Below, one piece after another: positions 45,668-58,099 of a stretch of 64,000 nucleotides of DNA. Source of the stretch: Paucibacter sp. KBW04 (GTDB lineage: Bacteria; Pseudomonadota; Gammaproteobacteria; Burkholderiales; Burkholderiaceae_C); NCBI RefSeq assembly GCF_003852425.1, contig NZ_QAJN01000004.1, positions 124,001 through 188,000 on the forward strand. Direction: 5' to 3'. The notes beneath the pieces are model-generated. The model searched no databases. It was not told where the DNA came from and saw only the letters and a program-made list of their open reading frames with translations. The position numbers were made by a program, and so were the translations under genes. Each line of letters begins with the position of its first letter. The stretch's first letter is position 1.

Positions 45668-45750
45668 CGCTCTCTTAGCGCTGCACCGAAAACTAGACTC
45701 CACGCAGCCAAAATGCCCCGGCTGACCTTACTCAGGTCGAGCATTTTCAA

Positions 45751-46248
45751 ATGGATAGATTCGTTTTTTACTCAAAACCCAAGCTGGTTGCCAGCCTGGC
45801 TCCCTTGTTGTTGATCGGTCCAGTGCTGTTTTGGCTTGGGCTGGAGCATGGCGGCCTTATGGCGCTTGCTCTTGCATGGTCGATCATGCTTCTTGCGATC
45901 CTTAGACATCTCAGCCCTTTCGATGGGCCAAAACTTGAACTCAGTAGTTCGGCCCTAGCCTACGGCCCTGGTCTGGCTTGCAAAGTTCTGCTGTCCGAAA
46001 TCAAGTACGCCAAATCTGGAGGAAGTAGTCCACACGGCTGGCTGGGATCGGTCAATGTTTGGCTGGAAATGGAGGCTAGAGCGTCCAAGGGGCAGCTCTA
46101 CTTCGACAGAAAGGTCATTCAACTTTTTTGCGTTGATACCTCTCCTGAGTACATCGCAGAACGCATCAACTTTCTTATCCAAGAATCGAAGCGCCACCGT
46201 AGCAGCCCGACTCAATCAACCGAGAACTCCGGAAGCGGCCAGGCCTGA
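45751..46248 (+). CDS. Hypothetical membrane protein
   Basis: 165 residues. Two N-terminal membrane helices (SLAPLLLIGPVLFWLGLEH and LMALALAWSIMLLAILRHL) are followed by a soluble domain of about 100 residues (KLELSSSALAYGPG ... VWLEMEARASKGQLYFDR) that looks like a pleckstrin-homology-type or small beta domain, as in some STM3941-like proteins; that comparison is tentative. The first 60 coding bases are about 47% GC, far below the window. A strong terminator follows. Confidence 0.6.
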   Translation: MDRFVFYSKPKLVASLAPLLLIGPVLFWLGLEHGGLMALALAWSIMLLAILRHLSPFDGPKLELSSSALAYGPGLACKVLLSEIKYAKSGGSSPHGWLGSVNVWLEMEARASKGQLYFDRKVIQLFCVDTSPEYIAERINFLIQESKRHRSSPTQSTENSGSGQA

Positions 46249-46309
46249 GGCGAATTCAGCGCCTCGCCTGTAGTCAAGCCAAGCACAAGGGCTCTTGGGT
46301 CTACCCAAC

Positions 46310-46341
46310 AAAAAGGGCGAGTCTCACGACTCGCCCTTTTT
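46310..46341. terminator. Bidirectional Rho-independent terminator
   Basis: AAAAAGGGCGAGTC, TCAC loop, GACTCGCCCTTTTT: a perfect 14-bp stem with A and T runs on both sides. It ends the rightward unknown gene and the leftward S9 peptidase gene. Confidence 0.96.
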
Positions 46342-46384
46342 CACTTCTGCGCCTCACAAACCAGGCGCAATCAATCCACAGCCC

Positions 46385-49126
46385 TTACTTGGCCGCCTTG
46401 CCCTGCACCGTCCCCAGGTGCTGCAGCCAGAACTGCTCATACTTGCGGTGCCAACCCACGGTCTTGACCGCGCCGCCCATGCCGTGCTCGCCGTCCGGGT
46501 CCAGGAAGAGATCCACCAAACCTTCCTTGCCTGACTCCAGCAGAGCGCGGTAGACATTCACCGTGTCTTGGTACAAGACGTTAGGGTCCATCATGCCGTG
46601 CACCAAGAGCAGGGGCTTGCGCAGACCCTTGGCCATGGGCAGCAGGGAGTATTTGCGCAGATTGGGCTTGCTGCGATCGACCTTGCCGATGGTGCGGCCG
46701 CTGTACCAGCTGTTGTAGTTCTCCCATTCGGTCGGGCCGGCACCGGCGATGCCGGCGGCGAACAGATCGGGCTTGCTATACATGGTGTACTGGGTCTGGA
46801 AACCGCCGAAGCTCCAGCCGTTCAGGCCAACGCGGGCCGGGTCCACACCGAAGTTAGCAACGGCATGCTTGTAAGCGTCTTCCAGGTCTTCGGTCTGCGG
46901 CAGACCGGCTTGCTCCCAGTTGGCGTCCGAGAATCGGCGGCCGTAGTTGGAGTGGCCACGGGTGTCCACCGCCACCGTCACATAGCCGTGCTTGGCGGCC
47001 ATATACATACCGAAGACGTAGGCCGTGGGCTGGAAGCTGTCGCTCTCCACCGTGTGGCGGTCGTTCAAGGGGCCGCCGTAGACATACATGACCGCCGGGC
47101 GGCGGTCGCTGGCCTGCCAGCCCTTGGGCTTGAAGACAAAGGCCGAGATGTCATCGCCATGGCGGTTCTTGAAAGTGAAGCGCTCGGGGCGCAGCACATC
47201 GACCTTGGCCCAGGCCTTGTCGTGGCTGTCGGTCAAGACCTTGGCGGCCTCGGGTTGGGCCTTGTCAGCCTTCAAGAGCTTCAGCTCAGGGCGGGCCGAC
47301 CACTGGCCGGCATTGGCCGCCGCCCACTGGCCGTCGCGCGAGACCACGGCAGCGCGGTGGTAGTCACCCGCCTGGCCCAGGGCCTGCATGCTGCCATCCG
47401 CCAGATTGACACGAAACACATTCATGGCGGCGAAGTCACCCTTGTTGGCGGTGACAAACATGCTCTTGCTGTCGGGCGTGAAGCCGAGGATGTTGTGGGC
47501 CTCGAAATTGCCCTTCAGCAGGGGGCGCAGCGTGCGAGCGGCGATGTCCCAGGCATAGGGCTGGCGGTAGCCGCCATCGTCCAGCGCCAGCACGATTTGC
47601 TTGCCGTCAGGGGTGAACTCGGGGTCCATCACATTGACGACCTCGTGGCCCAGATCGCCACGGCGCTCCAGCACGATCTCGGGCTTGGCGGACTCGTCGG
47701 CCTTGCCCACATAGAGGCGGAACAGCTCTTTCTCGCGCTCCCAGGTGGCAAAGCTGTAGCGGCTGCCGTCACGCGCCCAGGCGACGGGGCTGATCTCGAA
47801 CCAACCGTCGCCACCGGCTTGGGTGAACACGGCTTCCGCCTGCTTGCGCGGTGCTGCATCGCCAGCGGGCACTTGACGAATGTAGAGGGCCAGCGGCTTT
47901 TGCTTGCGCTTGTCGTCGGAGACCTCGCGGTCCACCTTCTTGGCCTTGGCGAAGCGCTCGGCGTAATCCATGATTTCCACCTTGCGGCCTTCGGCGTCCG
48001 GCAGGGGCTTGCCTTCGGCGTCGGTCAGCGGCGCGCGGGCCAGCAGGGACATCCAACGGCCGTCTTCGCTGATGGTGGTGGCGTCGATGCGGTACTTCTT
48101 GTCGGCGTCGTCGGCGTGGATCAGCTCGCGGTTCAGCACCTGCACGCCCGCTTGTGCCAGCTTGGCACGCAGCACGCGCTTCTCGTCCATGAAGACATAG
48201 CCCTGGTCATCGGGCGTGTAAGCCACGATGCGCAGATCGCGCTGGGTGGACAGCAGAGGCTGCAATTTGGCGTTCGCGTCCGCTGCGTTGTAGCGGAACA
48301 GGCTGCCGCGGTATTGCAGGATCAGCTCGTCCTTCTGGTTAGCCCAAACGATTTGCGTCACGCCGGGGTAGAGGTCGGTGGGCTTGAGCTTGTTCTTGGC
48401 CAGGCTCTTCTTCAGCTCGTCACGCAGCTCCCACAGCTCCTTTTCTTTCTCGGGCTTGGTTTCTGCCTTGGCGGCGGAGGAGGCCGCAGCAGCTGCCGCC
48501 GGCACAGGCTTGCCGGCACGCTTGGCTTCCAGCGCGGCCATGGCGGCTTTTTCAATCTCAGCCTCGGCCTTGTCCTTGGCCTTTTGGGCTTCGTCCTTGG
48601 CCTTCTTCTCGGCCAATTCCTTCTTCACCCGCTCCAGGGCCGCGGCTTCCCACTGACCCAGATCGACATTCTTGCCTTGCAGATAAGCGGCTTGTGCCTC
48701 TTCCTTGGCCTGGCGCTCGGCCAGCTCCGTGCGCTTTTGCGCTAACTTTTTGTCAAAGCGCTCCAGATCCTCGGGCGCGTCGAAGGCGCCCATCAGGGTG
48801 CGCGAGGTCACACGCTGGGTCTTGCCCGTCTTGGTGTCATGCACATAGAGGTCAGTGCCGGGCTCGCCAAAGGGGTTCCACAAAAAGGCCAGATAGCGGC
48901 CGCTGCGGCTGAACTTGGGCTCTTTGGCGTTCTCGCCGCGGTAAGACTCGGCGCGGAACAGCTGCTCCAGCGTCAAGTCTTGGCCGGCCACGGCCGTGCT
49001 CAGGGCGGCCTGCGCCGGGGCGGCTTGTTGGGCCGTCGAGGCCATGGCAAAGGCGCTGAGCAGCGCTGCCGTCAGGCAGCTCAATGCCAGCTTGCTGGTG
49101 CTTCTGTTTTTCGATTGATAAGCCAA
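46385..49126 (-). CDS. S9 family peptidase (dipeptidyl peptidase IV-like) with coiled-coil insertion
   Basis: 913-residue exported serine peptidase. The start is a TTG at 49126 with AGGAG 8 bases upstream; the first in-frame ATG is inside the signal peptide, so TTG is preferred. Signal peptide, then beta-propeller (PKFSRSGRYLAFLWNP...), then hydrolase domain with nucleophile Ser in GWSFGGFQTQ (about 774), Asp in GMMDPNVLYQD and His in DGEHGMGG. Residues about 119-250 are a Lys/Glu/Ala-rich helical insertion (e.g. ERVKKELAEKKAKDEAQKAK, later AAAAAASSAAK) not found in ordinary family members, placed early in the propeller. Probably digests peptides in the periplasm. Confidence 0.92.
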   Translation of the reverse strand: MAYQSKNRSTSKLALSCLTAALLSAFAMASTAQQAAPAQAALSTAVAGQDLTLEQLFRAESYRGENAKEPKFSRSGRYLAFLWNPFGEPGTDLYVHDTKTGKTQRVTSRTLMGAFDAPEDLERFDKKLAQKRTELAERQAKEEAQAAYLQGKNVDLGQWEAAALERVKKELAEKKAKDEAQKAKDKAEAEIEKAAMAALEAKRAGKPVPAAAAAASSAAKAETKPEKEKELWELRDELKKSLAKNKLKPTDLYPGVTQIVWANQKDELILQYRGSLFRYNAADANAKLQPLLSTQRDLRIVAYTPDDQGYVFMDEKRVLRAKLAQAGVQVLNRELIHADDADKKYRIDATTISEDGRWMSLLARAPLTDAEGKPLPDAEGRKVEIMDYAERFAKAKKVDREVSDDKRKQKPLALYIRQVPAGDAAPRKQAEAVFTQAGGDGWFEISPVAWARDGSRYSFATWEREKELFRLYVGKADESAKPEIVLERRGDLGHEVVNVMDPEFTPDGKQIVLALDDGGYRQPYAWDIAARTLRPLLKGNFEAHNILGFTPDSKSMFVTANKGDFAAMNVFRVNLADGSMQALGQAGDYHRAAVVSRDGQWAAANAGQWSARPELKLLKADKAQPEAAKVLTDSHDKAWAKVDVLRPERFTFKNRHGDDISAFVFKPKGWQASDRRPAVMYVYGGPLNDRHTVESDSFQPTAYVFGMYMAAKHGYVTVAVDTRGHSNYGRRFSDANWEQAGLPQTEDLEDAYKHAVANFGVDPARVGLNGWSFGGFQTQYTMYSKPDLFAAGIAGAGPTEWENYNSWYSGRTIGKVDRSKPNLRKYSLLPMAKGLRKPLLLVHGMMDPNVLYQDTVNVYRALLESGKEGLVDLFLDPDGEHGMGGAVKTVGWHRKYEQFWLQHLGTVQGKAAK

Positions 49127-49457
49127 TTCGCTCGCTCCTGTCGGTTCACCCGGATAAGGGAATCGCGCATTCTAAGAAGGGAAGGCCGCATGGCCATTGG
49201 TCATGCGGAAGGCCAAGCCAAAAAGGCCAGGCTTGGGCGCACTGCGCGCGGACGCAGCTAGGAGTCTGTCGGACTTGGGCTGCCGAAAGCGGGAATTGGC
49301 CCCAGCGAGGCGAGTTCTTGCCAGATTTGCAGCCCCATAGCCGAGCTATGGGGCAAAAAGCCGGGGAGAAATGGGCCGCTGCGGCCGATTTTCCGCCGGC
49401 AGATTCCAAGTCCGACAGACTCCTAGGCCGCCTCGCTTGTCCTAAACTCCGGGTTCT
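49127..49457. other. Intergenic region around the MITE-like element
   Basis: 331 bases between the S9 peptidase start and the next small gene. Apart from the inverted-repeat element (49258-49426), the left 130 bases must carry the peptidase promoter; no convincing boxes seen. Confidence 0.5.
49258..49426. mobile_element. MITE-like element with perfect 21-bp terminal inverted repeats
   Basis: The ends CTAGGAGTCTGTCGGACTTG (then G) at 49258-49278 and the exact complement at 49406-49426 enclose 127 bases. If CTAG is the duplicated target, the terminal repeats proper are 17 bp from GGAGTCTG inward. The interior continues as an imperfect palindrome and contains a central perfect hairpin GCCCCATAG-CCGAG-CTATGGGGC (49332-49354). 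It encodes nothing. Size, ends and CTAG flanks fit a non-autonomous element mobilised by an IS5-type transposase; no transposase is in the window. Confidence 0.75.
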
Positions 49458-49790
49458 ATGTCGCCCACCTTTACCTTTGGCCACGTCCTTGCCGCCCTCA
49501 CCTTGGCTGTTTGCCTTGGGATGGCCGTGCACATGCTGTTGAGCCCCGCCAAACAAAGGCGAGTCAACCAGGCCTTGCAAGAGCTGCTGCAAGGCCTTCG
49601 CCGCAGGGCTCAGGGTGCCAAGCAATGGCGCCACCGCAAGCAAGCGGAAAAATCGGCCGCCGAAGAGGCCGCCGCCGTCATCCGCCGGGCCAAGAACAAG
49701 CCCGAGGGCACTTGGGACGGCAATGTCTACCGGCCCAAAAACTTTCAGGAGCGCCCCGACAACAAGAAGGACAAGGGTCATCTGCACTGA
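49458..49790 (+). CDS. Hypothetical membrane-anchored basic protein
   Basis: 110 residues. One N-terminal membrane helix (FGHVLAALTLAVCLGMAVHML) and then a long basic, Ala/Lys/Arg-rich helix (QALQELLQGLRRRAQGAKQW, AEKSAAEEAAAVIRRAKNK) ending in a Lys/Asp-rich tail with GTWDGNVYRPKNF. Codon use is host-like. No ribosome site of note and no family recognised. The MITE-like element lies 31 bases upstream and may contribute to its promoter. Confidence 0.65.
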   Translation: MSPTFTFGHVLAALTLAVCLGMAVHMLLSPAKQRRVNQALQELLQGLRRRAQGAKQWRHRKQAEKSAAEEAAAVIRRAKNKPEGTWDGNVYRPKNFQERPDNKKDKGHLH

Positions 49791-49919
49791 ACATCTGGCC
49801 ACAGATGTTGCTGCCACCGCGATTGCGTGAGCAAAGGTAAAGCCGGTCGGCCAGGGGCCTGCTTGGGGCGTTAGGCTGTCAGACGACAGTTTTTTGCCTC
49901 CCCACCCTGGAGACCTCTG

Positions 49920-50408
49920 ATGAAGCACTCAAACGCAAAACAATGGCTGGCCGGCCTGGCCCTGGCCCTTCCCCTGGCACTCGCAGGAACCCAAGCCATG
50001 GCGGCCGATGTGGGTGTGTCCGTGACCGTGGGCCAACCTGGTTTTTACGGCCGCATCGACATCGGCGCTCCGCCGCCCCCCACCGCCTTCATCTACGCCC
50101 AACCGGTCATCATCCAGCAGGTGCGCGGCCCCGCTTACGCGCCGCTCTATCTGCGCGTGCCTCCCGGCCATGAGCGCCATTGGGACAAGCATTGCCGCCG
50201 CTACGATGCCTGCGGCCGCCCGGTCTACTTTGTGCGCGACGACTGGTACCAGCGCCAATACGTGGATCGACGCGATGGCTACCGCGGCGATCGTGATGGC
50301 CGCGGCGATAGAGACGGTGATCGTGGTCATGGTCGGGACCGCGATCATGACCGTGGGAACGGTCACGGCAATGGCAACGGTCATGGCAGAGGCCACGACC
50401 GCGACTAA
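49920..50408 (+). CDS. Secreted Burkholderiales protein with Asp/Arg/Gly/His-rich tail
   Basis: 162 residues. A signal peptide (cleavage near AMAADVG) precedes a short beta domain beginning VGVSVTVGQPGFYGRIDIG, then LYLRVPPGHERHWDKHCRRY and RPVYFVRDDWY, a pattern I recall in small secreted proteins of Betaproteobacteria with no known function. The last 45 residues are simple-sequence RDGRGDRD / RDRDHDRGNGHGNG repeats, probably disordered and able to bind metals through the histidines. GGAG lies seven bases upstream of the ATG. Confidence 0.78.
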   Translation: MKHSNAKQWLAGLALALPLALAGTQAMAADVGVSVTVGQPGFYGRIDIGAPPPPTAFIYAQPVIIQQVRGPAYAPLYLRVPPGHERHWDKHCRRYDACGRPVYFVRDDWYQRQYVDRRDGYRGDRDGRGDRDGDRGHGRDRDHDRGNGHGNGNGHGRGHDRD

Positions 50409-50434
50409 GTCTTGAGACGCGGCCCGAGTCCGAC

Positions 50435-56095
<5,661 letters not shown>

Positions 56096-56492
56096 GGAGT
56101 GCTACCTGCTGACGCTGGGAGCAGGCATTCTAGAGAGAGTGCAGGCCCAAAGATGTCAGTAGCGCGTCAGGGGTGAGGCCTGCTTGGACGGCAAGCCACA
56201 ACACTCCGCCCAATACGCCAAACCCTGTCAAGTGGCGACGAATATCTTTTTGTTACCTCTTGCTGAATTGTGCGCATTGCGAATCCCCGGGCGCACAGCA
56301 ACAATGGCTGGGTCCGACAGATTTTTCGTATCAGCCAAACGCATGAGCGCCCACGGTTTTTTTACCCGGGGGCGGAATTCAAGGGCAAGATAGACTGATC
56401 GTGACCGGGAGGGCTATGGTTTGCGCTGCACGATGCGACCCGACGGCCCAATAACAAAGGTACGTCGAGTTTCAGTGGGTGGAGCAGTCCAG
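56096..56492. other. Divergent intergenic region uvrA / receiver protein
   Basis: 397 bases. It holds the uvrA promoter and that of the receiver gene. Visible structures: CCTGCT-N9-AGCAGG (56105-56125) near uvrA and a 7-bp inverted repeat TGTGCGC / GCGCACA with 15-base spacer (56269-56297). No gene convincing; GC falls in the middle. Confidence 0.5.
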
Positions 56493-57059
56493 ATGACTCA
56501 AATAGTTTTCAATAGCGCGGCCATCGCAGCCGCGCAGGCCGGGGCCATGGCCGCAATGCAAAGGCAGGCGACGCCCAACTCGCTGGCCTACAGCCCGCCG
56601 GGCCATCATCCGTCGAGCGCTAGCGCCTCAGGGCTGGAGGCCAAAGGATGTATGACTATGCTGCCCACTAAGGCGACCACCCCCGAGGTGCTGCTGGTGG
56701 AAGACAACCCCATCAACCAGGTGGTGGCGCTGGAGTTTCTGGCCTTGATGGGCGTTCAGACACGTCTGGCCAATAACGGCCTGGAAGCTTTGAGCGCCTG
56801 CGGTCTGGCCGCCCCCGACCTGGTCTTGATGGATATTCAGATGCCCGGCATGGACGGCCTGGAATGCACCCGCCGCCTGCGCGAGCTGCAAGCGGCCGGC
56901 ACCCTGGCGCCCTTCCCCATCCTGGCCCTGACCGCCCATGCCCTGGACAGCGATGTGCAGGCCAGCATGGAAGCCGGCATGGACGAGCATCTGACCAAGC
57001 CGCTGGACTTCAAGTCGCTGCGCAATCATTTGGGGCGTTGGGTCAAGCTGCCTGAGTAA
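56493..57059 (+). CDS. Stand-alone response regulator receiver protein
   Basis: 188 residues. The N-terminal 65 are low-complexity (Ala/Met/Gln/Pro) and of no known fold; then one REC domain: EVLLVEDNPINQVVALEF (acid pocket), the phosphorylated Asp in PDLVLMDIQMPGMDG, Thr in LALTAHA, and the conserved Lys in LTKPLD. The 'NPINQVVA' helix is that of receivers attached to hybrid histidine kinases. No output domain, so it likely works by protein contact. Start at MTQIVFNS with GGAG about 9 bases upstream; an ATG at MLPTKATT (just before REC) is an alternative. Confidence 0.85.
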   Translation: MTQIVFNSAAIAAAQAGAMAAMQRQATPNSLAYSPPGHHPSSASASGLEAKGCMTMLPTKATTPEVLLVEDNPINQVVALEFLALMGVQTRLANNGLEALSACGLAAPDLVLMDIQMPGMDGLECTRRLRELQAAGTLAPFPILALTAHALDSDVQASMEAGMDEHLTKPLDFKSLRNHLGRWVKLPE

Positions 57060-57065
57060 GTGCTT

Positions 57066-57905
57066 TCAGGCACCATTCAAAAACCGCTCCACTAAGCCCA
57101 GCTGCTCCGGCACATTGAGGGCCGGCGCGTGACCACAGCCCGCGATATTGACCACCGCCGCGCAAGGCCCGCGAACCCGCATGGCCTCGGCGGTTTCGGG
57201 CAAGAGCAGATCCGAGGACTCGCCACGCAGGCACAGCACGGGCAGGCTCAGGCTGTCCCAGGCCGCCCATAAATCGTAGTCCAGCGGATAGTTCACAAAC
57301 TGCTGCACCATGGCCGGGTCGTAATGCGGCGTCACCCGGCCATCGGGCAGGCGGCGCACCGAGCTTTCGGTCAGGCGCCGCCACTGCGCGTCTGAAAGCC
57401 AGCCATAGGGCTTGTAGACGCTGCGGAAGTACTGCTCCAACTCGCTGACGGTGGCAAAAGCCGCCGGGCTGCCCGCATAGCTGCGTATGCGCTCGATCGC
57501 GGCCTGGGCCAGCTGCGGGCCGTTGTCGTTCAAGACCAGGCGCCGGATGCGCCCGCGCAGCGGCCCCGCCGCCGCCAGCGTGCCTATGGCTCCGCCCATG
57601 GACGTGCCCACCCAATGGAACTGGGTCAGGCCCAGCTGGTCAACCAGGGCCTCGGCCTGGCGGACATAAAAGTCCAGGCAGTACTCGCTGGCCGGCGCGG
57701 GGCTCCATTGCGAGAGCCCGCGGCCGAGATTGTCTGGGCAGATCACCCGGTAGCGGCCGGACAGATGCTGTGCCAGCTCGTCCATATCGCGCCCGGTGCG
57801 GGCCAGGCCATGCCAGGCGATCACCACCTCCGCGTGGGCGCAGCCCCACTCGGTGTAGTGCAGCTCGCGGCCCAGACAGTGGATGTAGTGGGAGCTGGGG
57901 GTCAT
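57066..57905 (-). CDS. Alpha/beta fold hydrolase
   Basis: 279-residue cytoplasmic hydrolase. Oxyanion-loop region VVIAWHGLARTGRDMDEL, nucleophile Ser in GTSMGG, Asp likely in CLRGESSDLL and His in GCGHAPAL. Similar to small-molecule esterases and C-C hydrolases; substrate unknown. GGAA lies six bases before the ATG at 57905; another ATG four codons upstream (57917) lacks a site. The stop is 6 bases from the convergent receiver gene's stop. Confidence 0.88.
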   Translation of the reverse strand: MTPSSHYIHCLGRELHYTEWGCAHAEVVIAWHGLARTGRDMDELAQHLSGRYRVICPDNLGRGLSQWSPAPASEYCLDFYVRQAEALVDQLGLTQFHWVGTSMGGAIGTLAAAGPLRGRIRRLVLNDNGPQLAQAAIERIRSYAGSPAAFATVSELEQYFRSVYKPYGWLSDAQWRRLTESSVRRLPDGRVTPHYDPAMVQQFVNYPLDYDLWAAWDSLSLPVLCLRGESSDLLLPETAEAMRVRGPCAAVVNIAGCGHAPALNVPEQLGLVERFLNGA

Positions 57906-58031
57906 ATCAGTTTCCATTCCGAGTTCGCTGCATCTACAGCGTACGAATTCAAGGGATTCCGGGCCGAGCGCCGGGCCGCCCCAAGCCGGCCCGACTGCGG
58001 CCGCGTGTGGCTCAATGCCACGCGTGGCCAC

Positions 58032-58046
58032 GTCCCCTCGGGGGAC
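58032..58046. repeat. GTCCCC / GGGGAC palindrome
   Basis: A 6-bp inverted repeat with a 3-base centre in the short spacer between the hydrolase start (57905) and the oligomer hydrolase stop (58100). Similar in style to the CCCCT..AGGGG repeats at 36025, 37833 and 39357; possible member of one extragenic repeat family. Confidence 0.4.
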
Positions 58047-58099
58047 CGACCAGGCTCGCGAGCGTTCAGCGGGGCGAGACTGGGCGAGGGGCTGTCATT

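Noticed and set aside
56096-56130. LexA (SOS) box before uvrA
   Set aside because: The inverted repeat CCTGCT-N9-AGCAGG does not match CTGT-N8-ACAG, so SOS control is not supported by sequence.
56311-56325. A second end of the MITE-like element (TCCGACAGA match)
   Set aside because: Only 9 bases match the 21-bp end and no partner end lies nearby; likely chance.
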